NCBI RefSeq assembly: GCF_011516735.1 | Contig: NZ_WOSX01000001.1 | Span: 372,001-436,000, forward strand | Length of the DNA stretch: 64,000 nucleotides | Direction: 5' to 3' | Origin: Acetobacter fallax | Lineage (GTDB): Bacteria > Pseudomonadota > Alphaproteobacteria > Acetobacterales > Acetobacteraceae | Shown here: positions 55,933-64,000 of the stretch, in pieces | Layout of the letters: each line of letters starts with the position of its first letter | Position numbering within the stretch: the first letter of the stretch is position 1 | Program-made: the position numbers and the translations under genes | Notes under the pieces: model-generated | Databases searched by the model: none | What the model was told of the DNA's origin: nothing | What the model saw: only the letters and a program-made list of their open reading frames with translations

Positions 55933-57998
55933 GGCTGCCTGTCCGCGAGCGCAAAAATGCACTGAAAAGTGGCTTCTCTGAGCGCTATCGGTCGCACGCG
56001 GACTGCCGTTCCTTTTTTTGGAATCCGCTGACCGGACGAAGCATGACGAAGCATCCCGGATTCGGGCCGTTCTTTGCTTATCCTGTTCAAATCTGATGCC
56101 ATATTTTCGCAGACTGCCGGGTCAGACACCAACAGACCGGTAAGCTCGGGTTCAGTCAATGAGACCAGAGCGCCGAACGGGGTCTCGCCTGTTACATAGC
56201 CTGTAAAAATCCGGTTTGTCTGACGTGAAAGATACCATCCGAGCAGTCGGCGCTGCGCATCGCGCGTGGCGCAACCGGCCCGGGCTTCCCTTAAATCGAG
56301 ATGCGTTGTCAGGCTTCCGGAAAGCCGGCGATCAGAGTCGTTTTCTGCTTCTCCAAGGAGAGCACGATGACACACCAGATCCGCATAACGTCTGATTGGA
56401 CTCGTAACGTGCGCGTAGGCATCAAGAGCAAGCGCAAAATGCGCTGATGCGGTGCTGCTGTAAGATGCGGCAGGCAGCACGGATTTTTCCGGAACAGGTG
56501 CTTCGCCCATGAGGTTCGCCCGCACCATCTCCGGGTCTGGCGGAGCCGGATGAATTCGGAAAATTCCGGGCAGACGACGACTTTTCATCGTTCGGGCGGC
56601 GGCGAGATTGGCCTGCACCATGAAATTTTCGATCAGCCGGTGACTTTCGAGTGGCGCCATCGGAGCGGCTGTCAGACTTCTCGTATCCGGAGCAATCGAT
56701 ACCCGATATTCGTTCCGTTCCAGCGACAGAGCGCCACGCTTCCGACCTTCGGCGGACAGAGTGGCATGGGCGGCATAGAGCGTTTCGATCAGACCGGGCG
56801 GCAGTTCTCCGGGCACGCTTTCGGCGCCTTCATACATGCTCTGGAGCTGATCATAGGTCAGACGTGCGCGGCTGCGCATAATGCAACGTTGAATCTGTAT
56901 GTCCCGCTGGTGGCCGGCTGAATCGATCCGGATGTCGAATGCGACACAGAGCCGGTCGATCCCCGGTCGGAGCGAACACAGATCATCGGACAGTTCCGGC
57001 GGCAGCATGGGGATCACACGATCGGTAAAATAGACTGACAATCCTCGTTGCCGGGCTTCGCGGTCAGGGGCTGATCCGGGCCGGACATAATGAGCCACAT
57101 CGGCGATGGCGACGATCAGGCGGAACCCGTCCCCGTCGCGGTCGGCCCATATCGCATCGTCGAAATCACGGGAATCCGGGCCATCCACAGTTATGAACGG
57201 GATGGTGCGCCTGTCCTGGCGTCCCGCAGCGAGCGCCGCGGTGACGTCGACCGTTTCGCAGGCATTCGCTGCATGATCGACGTTCTCCGGGAACGCCTCA
57301 GGCAGATCATAATCCGCGATGCTGAGCTGGCTCACGATGCCCGGATCATCGCCCCGGCCCAGTATTCGCGTCACACGCGCGTCGCGTTTCGCGATCGGGA
57401 TCGCGGTAACGAATTCACCTGAGGCGATACTGGTTTTGTCGTCCGGAGCGACATGCCACTGGCCATCCGCATGTGGATTAACGGGGTCGATCAGATACCC
57501 TGCGGGGGCTGATTGCAGCAGACCAGTGAGTTTTGCAGCGGGACCATCGAGAACACGCAGGGTTCGTCCCTCAAATCGCCCGGAGCCCAGCGCTCTTAAT
57601 CGCGCGAGAACGCGGGTGCCGGCGATCAGCGGCGGTCGGCCCGGAAGTTCGCGGGTCATGAACACGACCGATGGCCGGGCATCTTCTCCCGGCTGTGACA
57701 ACACTCCATCACGCTGAATCAGGCGGGCGACGGGGTCACCGTTGCGATCCATGCCGGTTATGACCACGGGGCTGACGAGTGGGAGATCACGCACGCCACG
57801 AATTTTCCCTGCCAGACCCTGCTCACAGAAGACGCCTTCCAGCGTCATGACGTGCAACAGTTCACGCAGGGCGGCCTTCTGCGGTGCGCCGATCCCCAGC
57901 GCACGCAGTATGTCTCCGACGGAAAGCGGCTGCACGGCAGACCGGAGCACGTTAAGCAAAGCATCCCGGTCGACCGGCGTTAACCGACGCGTCTTCAC
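55929..57998 (-). CDS. rnr: RNase R-type 3'-5' exoribonuclease
   Basis: A 689-residue RNB-family enzyme: N-terminal winged-helix and cold-shock-like domains, the RNB catalytic core with the metal site DGPDSRDFDDAIW and LSDDLCSLRPGIDRL, HVTSPIRRYADLVCH, and a C-terminal S1-like domain (GYVTGETPFGALVSL). Cold-shock region VARLIQRDG. It is about 100 residues shorter than E. coli RNase R. It lies between topA and the protease gene, overlapping the latter. Confidence 0.9.
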   Translation of the reverse strand: MKTRRLTPVDRDALLNVLRSAVQPLSVGDILRALGIGAPQKAALRELLHVMTLEGVFCEQGLAGKIRGVRDLPLVSPVVITGMDRNGDPVARLIQRDGVLSQPGEDARPSVVFMTRELPGRPPLIAGTRVLARLRALGSGRFEGRTLRVLDGPAAKLTGLLQSAPAGYLIDPVNPHADGQWHVAPDDKTSIASGEFVTAIPIAKRDARVTRILGRGDDPGIVSQLSIADYDLPEAFPENVDHAANACETVDVTAALAAGRQDRRTIPFITVDGPDSRDFDDAIWADRDGDGFRLIVAIADVAHYVRPGSAPDREARQRGLSVYFTDRVIPMLPPELSDDLCSLRPGIDRLCVAFDIRIDSAGHQRDIQIQRCIMRSRARLTYDQLQSMYEGAESVPGELPPGLIETLYAAHATLSAEGRKRGALSLERNEYRVSIAPDTRSLTAAPMAPLESHRLIENFMVQANLAAARTMKSRRLPGIFRIHPAPPDPEMVRANLMGEAPVPEKSVLPAASYSSTASAHFALALDAYAHVTSPIRRYADLVCHRALLGEAENDSDRRLSGSLTTHLDLREARAGCATRDAQRRLLGWYLSRQTNRIFTGYVTGETPFGALVSLTEPELTGLLVSDPAVCENMASDLNRISKERPESGMLRHASSGQRIPKKGTAVRVRPIALREATFQCIFALADRQP

Positions 57999-58034
57999 GC
58001 TACTGCTCCGCGTTCCTCTGGTCTGGTGTAAAGC

Positions 58035-60731
58035 TCAGTCCGCGTCCTTCGTTGCTTTACTTTTCGCGGCTTTGCTCCGGGTCGTTTTCGGCTTTGCGGC
58101 TTTCGCTGTCGTCGCGGGTTTTTTCTTCGGAGTTTTTCCGTCCGCCGCAGCTTTTTTTGTCGCGGTGGCTTTTGCCTTAGGCTTTGTCGTCTTTTTCGCG
58201 GCGGTCTTACCACCCTTTGCCTTCAGTGGTTTGCCCTTTTCAGCGAGCAGAACCAGCGCGCCGTCGAGCGTGGTGTCATCCATGCTCTCGCCACGGGGAA
58301 GGTTCGCCACCACCTGGCCGTGCTGAACATAGGGACCGAACCGTCCCTTGCGGACGAGCACCGGTTCACCGTCTTTCGGATGCGTGCCGAGGGTCCGGAT
58401 GGACGCCATCTTCTTCGCCAGCGCATCGACAGCACGGTTCAGGCCGACGCTCAGAACGTCATCGTCCTTGTCGAGCGAGCCGTAGATGGCACCCATTTTC
58501 ACATAGGGTCCGAAGCGGCCCAGACCGGCTTCGATAGGTTCGCCGAATTCAGGATGGATGCCGACAATCCGGGGCAGGCTGAGAAGACCGACGGCCTGAT
58601 CCAGTGTGATGGAGGCCCCCTCCATGCCGCGCGGTAATGACGCCCGCTTCGGTTTGGCTTTCTTGTCTTCGGGGTCTGGCTCACCCTGCTGCACGTAAAG
58701 CCCCCACGGGCCACGACGCAGAGTGATATCCTCGCCGGTGCCGGGATGCTGGCCCAGAAGGCGCATGCCGTCTTTCAGCCCCTCACCGCCGTCACCTTCT
58801 CCGCCATCGATCGCCAGCCGGCGGGTGTACTGACATTCAGGATAGTTCGAGCAACCGATGAACGCGCCGTAGCGCCCGAGTTTCAGGCCGAGCCTGCCGG
58901 TGCCACACGCCGTGCAGTGACGCGGATCTGTTCCATCCGCGTTGGGCGGGAAGAAATGTGGTCCGAGATCCCGATCGAGTGCGTCGATCACTTCGGTGAT
59001 GGTCAGATCTTTGGTCTGGGCGACGGCAGCCGAAAAGGCTTCCCAGAACGCACTCATCACAGCGCGCCAGTCGACCCGGCCACCGGAAATATCGTCGAGC
59101 TGCTCCTCCAGGCCCGCCGTGAACTGCGTATCGACGTAGCGCTCGAAGAACGACACGAGGAAGGCCGTTACCAGTCTGCCCCGGTCTTCGGGGACAAAGC
59201 GGCGGCTTTCCAGGCGCACGTAACTGCGGTCGCGCAGAACGGTGAGGACGGAGGCGTAAGTGGAAGGACGGCCAATGCCGATCTCTTCCATTTTCTTCAC
59301 CAGAGACGCCTCGGAATAGCGTGGCGGCGGCTGGGTGAAGTGCTGCTCGGCTTTGACATCACCGCGTTTGAGCGGGTCACGTTCGTTCATCGGCGGGAGC
59401 ATACGACTTTCATCGTCGGCCGCTTTGTCGGTTTCGTCCCTGCCTTCCGAGTAGAGCTTCAGGAAGCCGTCGAAGGCGATGATGGAGCCGGTTGCGCGCA
59501 GGACGGTTTTTCCCGGCACGTCCGCGACGTCCACGGCGACCTGATCCAGTTCAGCGGACTGCATCTGGCTGGCGACAGCGCGCTTCCAGACAAGCTCGTA
59601 TAATTTGCGCTGTTCGTCCGAGAGGTGGCGGGCCATCGAGGCGGGTGTGCGGCTGACATCCGTCGGGCGAACGGCCTCATGGGCTTCCTGGGCGTTCTTG
59701 GCTTTCGTTGTGTAGACGCGCGGCTGCGGCGGGACGTAGCCGGGGCCAAAATCCTGGCCGATATGACGCCGGATATCAGCGATCGCCTCGCCGGCCATCG
59801 TGACGCCGTCGGTTCGCATATAGGTGATGAGGCCGACGGTTTCGCCACCCAGATCGATGCCTTCATAGAGCTGCTGGGCGGTGCGCATCGTGTTCTGCGC
59901 GCCCATTCCCAGTTTCCGGGAGGCTTCCTGCTGAAGGGTCGAGGTTGTGAAGGGCGGCGGGGGGTTACGGCGAACCTTTTTGCGCTCGACGGAGCGGACG
60001 GAGAAATTACCTCCGAGCACGGCATCCCGTGCGGCTCCGGCATCGGCTTCCGTGGCGAGATCGAACTGGTCGAGCTTCTGCCCGTTCAGATGGGTCAGTT
60101 TCGCTGTAAATGAGGCGCCGGCCGGTGTCATGAACGTTGCGGCGACGGTCCAGTATTCGCGGGTTTTGAAGACCTCGATTTCAGCTTCACGCTCGCAGAT
60201 CAGCCGCAGCGCGACGGACTGCACGCGGCCTGCGCTCTTCGATCCTGGCAGCTTGCGCCACAGGACGGGAGAGAGCGTGAAGCCGACCAGATAATCGAGC
60301 GCGCGGCGGGCTAGGTAGGCCTCGATCAGCGGCATATCCAGATCGCGCGGGTGCGCCATCGCGGTTTTGATGGCGCTTTTGGTAATTTCGTTGAAGGTGA
60401 CGCGCCGGACATTTACGCCCTTGAGCGCCTTCTTCTCTTCGAGCATGGCGCGCACGTGCCACGAGATTGCCTCCCCTTCCCTGTCCGGGTCAGTGGCGAG
60501 GTACAGTGTGGTCGCGCCCTTGAGGGCTTTTACGATCGCATCAACCTGTTTCATGCCGCGCTCATCGGACTGCCAGCTCATGGCGAAGTCTTCGTCGGGG
60601 CGGACGGAACCGTCTTTGGGCGGCAGATCGCGCACATGGCCGAACGACGCCAGGACGGTATAACCGCTTCCAAGATACTTATTGATTGTCTTCGCCTTGG
60701 CAGGCGATTCAACCACGACGACGTCAGTCAT
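58035..60731 (-). CDS. topA: DNA topoisomerase I
   Basis: Relaxes negative supercoils. The 898-residue protein has the TOPRIM domain (VVVESPAKAKTI; DPDREGEAI at 81-89), the catalytic Tyr304 in LITYMRTDG, one zinc-finger region with CTACGTGRLG and CSNYPEC, repeated GRFGPYVQ/GRYGAF topo-C motifs, and a Lys/Ala-rich C-terminal tail of about 70 residues. Follows dprA by 36 bases in the same operon. Confidence 0.95.
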   Translation of the reverse strand: MTDVVVVESPAKAKTINKYLGSGYTVLASFGHVRDLPPKDGSVRPDEDFAMSWQSDERGMKQVDAIVKALKGATTLYLATDPDREGEAISWHVRAMLEEKKALKGVNVRRVTFNEITKSAIKTAMAHPRDLDMPLIEAYLARRALDYLVGFTLSPVLWRKLPGSKSAGRVQSVALRLICEREAEIEVFKTREYWTVAATFMTPAGASFTAKLTHLNGQKLDQFDLATEADAGAARDAVLGGNFSVRSVERKKVRRNPPPPFTTSTLQQEASRKLGMGAQNTMRTAQQLYEGIDLGGETVGLITYMRTDGVTMAGEAIADIRRHIGQDFGPGYVPPQPRVYTTKAKNAQEAHEAVRPTDVSRTPASMARHLSDEQRKLYELVWKRAVASQMQSAELDQVAVDVADVPGKTVLRATGSIIAFDGFLKLYSEGRDETDKAADDESRMLPPMNERDPLKRGDVKAEQHFTQPPPRYSEASLVKKMEEIGIGRPSTYASVLTVLRDRSYVRLESRRFVPEDRGRLVTAFLVSFFERYVDTQFTAGLEEQLDDISGGRVDWRAVMSAFWEAFSAAVAQTKDLTITEVIDALDRDLGPHFFPPNADGTDPRHCTACGTGRLGLKLGRYGAFIGCSNYPECQYTRRLAIDGGEGDGGEGLKDGMRLLGQHPGTGEDITLRRGPWGLYVQQGEPDPEDKKAKPKRASLPRGMEGASITLDQAVGLLSLPRIVGIHPEFGEPIEAGLGRFGPYVKMGAIYGSLDKDDDVLSVGLNRAVDALAKKMASIRTLGTHPKDGEPVLVRKGRFGPYVQHGQVVANLPRGESMDDTTLDGALVLLAEKGKPLKAKGGKTAAKKTTKPKAKATATKKAAADGKTPKKKPATTAKAAKPKTTRSKAAKSKATKDAD

Positions 60732-60767
60732 GCTCTCTCCGAGCCGGCCTGAAACCTCAGACTTTCG

Positions 60768-61913
60768 TCATTCTGTTTCAGCCGGCACCAACAGGACAAC
60801 GGCTCCCCCAGGGAGCGTTTCCACCCGTCCGGCAAGCTCGAACTCAGTCAGAACCGTCAGGACCGCGGAAACGGAGAACTGACAGTGCCGGACCAGATCG
60901 TCAACCGCGACCGGTGTGTACGAGAGAAGCGACAGCACCCGCCCGCGCACTGTGTCAAGCCCTGAAGACTCCCCGCCTGCGTTCTCTCCCCACGGAGACT
61001 GCCGCTCCGCGAACCCGGAAAAGAGCTGGTTACCGCCTGATATATCGCTGCGCAAAAAAGGAAGAATGTCAGCAATATTCTCAACGAGATAGGCGTTCCG
61101 GCTTCGCAAAAGATTATTGCTGCCACGGCAGCGCGGATCGAGAGGCGATCCCGGCACGGCGAAAACGGCCCGACTGTATTTATCCGCCAGGTCGGCTGTG
61201 ATCAGACTGCCGGACTGCACCGCGGCCTCGACGACAACCGTGCCCAGAGACAGCCCGGCAATCAGCCTGTTGCGACGTGGAAAATGACGGGCCTGCGGCA
61301 CGGTGCCCAGCGGGGCCTCGGTGACGACGGCCCCTTCCTCCGCGATGCGCGCCTGTAAGGCGGTGTGTTCGGGCGGGTAGACGACATCAATTCCGCCCGC
61401 GATGGCGGCGACGGTGCCTCCCCAGTCCGGAAAAGTGCCATGCAGCGCGCCACGATGCGCGGCGCCATCGATTCCACGAGCGAGACCCGAGATGACGGTC
61501 ACACCTGCCCGGGACAGCTCCGTTGCGAGACTTTCCGTAAAACGCATCCCTGCCGCCGATGCGTTGCGGGCTCCAACGATGCCGACACCATGGGCAGCAA
61601 GGCAGGCCAGATTACCCATCACGGTCAGGACCGGCGGAGAGTCAGGAATCTCGGCGAGAAGCGGGGGGTATTCCGGATCACATAACGTGACGATTTTCCC
61701 GCCGAGCGCCTGTACGCCCGCGATCTCTTTTGCAACCGAGGCCTCATCGGCAATCTTCAGCGGACCGCGTCGCCCGCCCCGGCGGGCGCAGTCTGGCAAA
61801 GCGGCCAGAGCGCTCTCTCCCGACCCGTACTCTGCCATCAGCCGACGCCATGTCACCGGACCGACATTTTCTGTACGGGCAAGCCTGAGGAGCGCCGGAA
61901 GATCAGGATTCAC
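60768..61913 (-). CDS. dprA: DNA processing protein DprA
   Basis: Loads RecA onto incoming single-stranded DNA during natural transformation. The 381-residue protein has an N-terminal helix-hairpin region, the Rossmann core (GIVGARNASAAG, SGLARGIDGAAHRGAL, PRRNRLIAGLS, AVPGSPLDPRCRGSNNLL) and a C-terminal winged helix. Start is GTG 61913. It is placed between plsY and topA, a common order in alphaproteobacteria. Confidence 0.93.
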   Translation of the reverse strand: MNPDLPALLRLARTENVGPVTWRRLMAEYGSGESALAALPDCARRGGRRGPLKIADEASVAKEIAGVQALGGKIVTLCDPEYPPLLAEIPDSPPVLTVMGNLACLAAHGVGIVGARNASAAGMRFTESLATELSRAGVTVISGLARGIDGAAHRGALHGTFPDWGGTVAAIAGGIDVVYPPEHTALQARIAEEGAVVTEAPLGTVPQARHFPRRNRLIAGLSLGTVVVEAAVQSGSLITADLADKYSRAVFAVPGSPLDPRCRGSNNLLRSRNAYLVENIADILPFLRSDISGGNQLFSGFAERQSPWGENAGGESSGLDTVRGRVLSLLSYTPVAVDDLVRHCQFSVSAVLTVLTEFELAGRVETLPGGAVVLLVPAETE

Positions 61914-61943
61914 GCGTGCGGCCTGTCATTCTCTGCCCAAAGA

Positions 61944-62573
61944 TCACTGCCCGATCCGCGGCTCACGGCCACTGAGCAACCGGGTGATGTTTTCACGATG
62001 CCTGAAGAAAATCACCAGTGCGATCAGCGCGCCGGCCAGGGGTTTTTCGGACTCTGTAAATGAGTGGCCATGCTGAAAGAACAGGATGACCGGCATCACA
62101 GCGAAAGCCAGCAAAGCACCGGCTGATGAGATTCGTGTGATTTTCGCGCCCAGAACCCAGATGAGGCAGCAGGCGAGTCCTGCAAGTGGTGACATGGCGA
62201 GCACAACGCCAAGCCCGGTCGCGACGCCTTTGCCGCCTCTGAACGACAGCCAGACTGGAAAACAATGACCGATCACGGCAAAGATCGCTGCCGTTGCTGT
62301 CGCTCTGTCAGCGAGGTCGGGGGGGCACATGACCCAGGCGATCATGACCGCGAGAATGCCTTTGAGCGCATCCAGGGCAAGGGTCGCCGCCGCCAGATCC
62401 TTCCGGCCTGAGCGGAGAACATTTGTCGCGCCGATATTGCCGGAGCCGATCTTGCGGATATCGCCGCCGCCTGACAGCGCGGTCAGCACCAGACCGAACG
62501 GAATACTGCCGAGGAGATAGGAGAATAACGCGACGACGATGATGAGTGTTGCGGGCGATTCAATAAAGCTCAC
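61944..62573 (-). CDS. plsY: Glycerol-3-phosphate acyltransferase PlsY
   Basis: A 209-residue membrane acyltransferase that uses acyl-phosphate. Family motifs: LLGSIPFGL near the N-terminus, IGSGNIGATNVLRSG, GHCFPVWLSFRGGKGVATGLG (the catalytic GGKG) and FRHRENITRLLSGREPRIG. Five to six hydrophobic helices. Its ATG overlaps the pyrC stop by four bases (ATGA). Confidence 0.95.
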   Translation of the reverse strand: MSFIESPATLIIVVALFSYLLGSIPFGLVLTALSGGGDIRKIGSGNIGATNVLRSGRKDLAAATLALDALKGILAVMIAWVMCPPDLADRATATAAIFAVIGHCFPVWLSFRGGKGVATGLGVVLAMSPLAGLACCLIWVLGAKITRISSAGALLAFAVMPVILFFQHGHSFTESEKPLAGALIALVIFFRHRENITRLLSGREPRIGQ

Positions 62574-63901
62574 ACACCATCTCCAAACACACGCACGCCA
62601 CTTTTCCAGGTACCGAGAACTTTGCCTTCGAGAGCCCGACCGTCGAAGGGGGTGTTCTGGGCATGACCCGGCAGTTCTCCGGCAATGACTCGCCAGGCGC
62701 GATCCGGGTCGAACAGGCAGAGGTCGGCCGGAGCTCCTGTTTCCAGCGTGCCGGCGGACCGTGTCCCTTTTTTGCGTGATGAACCGGACACGCCCAGCAG
62801 AGCGGCTGGTTTGCTGGTCAGCAGGGCAAGTGCATCGGACAGGGATAACGTGCCGTCATGGTACCGGGTGAGCGTCACACCGAGGAGTGTCGCAAGGCCA
62901 GTTCCTCCGGCTGCGGCCTGTGCGAAAGGCAGGCGCTTGTCGTCAGCATCACGCGGGGTGTGGTCGGAGGCGACGGCGTCGATTGTGCCATCGGCGAGAG
63001 CCGCGCAGATGGCGAGTCGATCGACCTCGGCGCGAAGGGGGGGGGAAAATTTCGCGTAGGTGCGGAAATCGCCGATCGCATTTTCGTTCAGATCAAAATA
63101 CTGCGGCGCGGTGTCACAGGTGACGGCGAGTCCACGTTCTCTGGCACGACGGATCAGATCGACGCCCTCACCTGTCGAGACATGCCCGAAATGCAGCCGT
63201 CCGCCTGTCATTTCGGCGAGCCGGATGTCGCGCGCGATCATGATGGCTTCGGCTGCGGTCGGGATGCCGGGGAGCCCGAGGCGGAGGGCCAGTTCGCCAT
63301 CCGTTGCGCAGCCGGAGCCGGCAAGCGTCGGCTCCTCCGGGTGCTGAACGACCATCGCACTGAAGCCACGGGCATAGGTGAGAGCCAGCTTCATCAGTCT
63401 CGCTGTGGCGACCGCGCGGGCGCCGTCGGTGAACGCAACGGCACCGGCTTCGCTCAGCAGACCGATCTCGGCCAGTTCCTCGCCGCGACAGCCTTTGGTC
63501 AGCGCACCATAAGGCAGGATCGACACGTGACCCGGCTCTTCGCCGCGCGAACACAGCAGGCGCACCATGGCGGGATCATCGATCGCGGGTGTTCCGGTCG
63601 GCAGGACGGCGACGGTTGTGATGCCACCGGCGAAGGCCGCGCGGGAAGCTGATTTTACCGTTTCGCGGTATTCGTGGCCTGGCTCCCCGATCTCGACACG
63701 CATGTCGACGAGACCGGGGCAGAGAACCGCGCCGCCACCATTGATGACCACGGCGTCCTCCGGGGCGCCTTCGGCACCGGGCAGATCGATTCCGGCGATG
63801 AGGCCGTCACGAACGAGAAGGCGTCCAGGCTGGTCGAGACGGGCGGCAGGGTCGATCAGCCGGACGTTCTCGAAAACAATGGCTGAGGTTGTGCTGCTCA
63901 T
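62570..63901 (-). CDS. pyrC: Dihydroorotase
   Basis: The 443-residue class I-type dihydroorotase. Of the metal-site residues, the first motif appears as [17 protein letters not shown], in which the usual HxH pair (VDxHxH) is replaced by MRVE; FGHVSTG and CDTAPQYF follow and the Asp appears in [10 protein letters not shown] protein with a lost HxH is often a non-catalytic partner of aspartate carbamoyltransferase, so this may be a PyrC-like subunit (pyrX type) rather than the active enzyme. Overlaps pyrB and plsY by four bases each. Confidence 0.88.
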   Translation of the reverse strand: MSSTTSAIVFENVRLIDPAARLDQPGRLLVRDGLIAGIDLPGAEGAPEDAVVINGGGAVLCPGLVDMRVEIGEPGHEYRETVKSASRAAFAGGITTVAVLPTGTPAIDDPAMVRLLCSRGEEPGHVSILPYGALTKGCRGEELAEIGLLSEAGAVAFTDGARAVATARLMKLALTYARGFSAMVVQHPEEPTLAGSGCATDGELALRLGLPGIPTAAEAIMIARDIRLAEMTGGRLHFGHVSTGEGVDLIRRARERGLAVTCDTAPQYFDLNENAIGDFRTYAKFSPPLRAEVDRLAICAALADGTIDAVASDHTPRDADDKRLPFAQAAAGGTGLATLLGVTLTRYHDGTLSLSDALALLTSKPAALLGVSGSSRKKGTRSAGTLETGAPADLCLFDPDRAWRVIAGELPGHAQNTPFDGRALEGKVLGTWKSGVRVFGDGV

Positions 63902-64000
63902 GACCGGTTCCCCCTCGCCAGCCGGTCAAGAACCGCCATACGGACCGCGACCCCCATTTCCACCTGTTCGCGGATCACGCTCTGATCGGAATCGGCGATC
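63898..64000 (-). CDS. pyrB: Aspartate carbamoyltransferase, C-terminal end only
   Basis: The last 33 residues are seen: [19 protein letters not shown] followed by [13 protein letters not shown] and TGA. The [12 protein letters not shown] motif is the C-terminal helix of the catalytic chain. The stop shares ATGA with pyrC. The rest lies beyond the right edge of the window. Confidence 0.85.
   Translation of the reverse strand, partial: IADSDQSVIREQVEMGVAVRMAVLDRLARGNRS

Overview
The window reads as ordinary chromosomal DNA of a GC-rich alphaproteobacterium, most likely an acetic acid bacterium (Acetobacteraceae); the family call is inference. Supporting signs are the run dusB-ntrB-ntrC-ntrY-ntrX-hfq-hflX, a SAM-II riboswitch in front of metZ (a mainly alphaproteobacterial RNA), a proton-gradient-type efflux and antiporter complement, and many small secreted proteins without clear relatives. 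No phage, plasmid, CRISPR or intact insertion-sequence genes are visible. Coding density is high and almost every gene is intact.

Layout. 1-3.7 kb: pyrE (cut by the left edge) and murI, then a polyprenyl diphosphate synthase facing a tRNA-type methyltransferase. 3.9-7.7 kb: Dps, a TspO-like membrane protein, small secreted proteins, rpmJ and OxyR, a peroxide/stress flavour. 7.8-10.1 kb: two paralogous lipoproteins with tandem retropepsin-like domains, one with both catalytic motifs intact and one with both destroyed. 10.3 kb: tRNA-Asp. 10.8-20.4 kb: minus-strand nitrogen-control and RNA-chaperone block (dusB, ntrBC, ntrYX, hfq, hflX), with a small inverted-repeat element inserted between ntrB and ntrC. 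20.5-25.7 kb: TetR regulator with a clear palindromic operator and a divergent membrane protein, a CPA1 antiporter with cyclic-nucleotide-type domain, a nitroreductase. 26-31.5 kb: entericidin-like lipoprotein, dcd, murA, an esterase, small unknowns and tRNA-Gly. 31.5-38.3 kb: a complete RND tripartite efflux operon with divergent TetR repressor and an operator over the promoter. 38.4-43.1 kb: AsmA-like protein, SAM-II riboswitch plus metZ, apaG, folE. 43.4-50.2 kb: a stand-alone double-POTRA periplasmic protein, an EamA exporter, a TPR/glycosyltransferase fusion, parE, and two unknown secreted proteins. 50.3-51.9 kb: Rrf2 regulator and cysK. 52.3-64 kb: OmpA-type porin and a long minus-strand operon pyrB-pyrC-plsY-dprA-topA-rnr-ctp-DUF1491, closely packed with several 4-base overlaps.

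The most unusual content is (i) the retropepsin pair, an active/degenerate paralogue couple; (ii) a family of about 207-bp dispersed elements with 19-24 bp terminal inverted repeats and three internal hairpins, full copies at 21931-22137 and 52057-52263 plus partial copies at about 10604, 22138, 43300 and 52001; (iii) a separate 154-bp TIR element at 17939-18092 that supplies part of the ntrB stop codon; (iv) the orphan tandem-POTRA protein. All identifications rest on reading motifs by eye; no database search was run.
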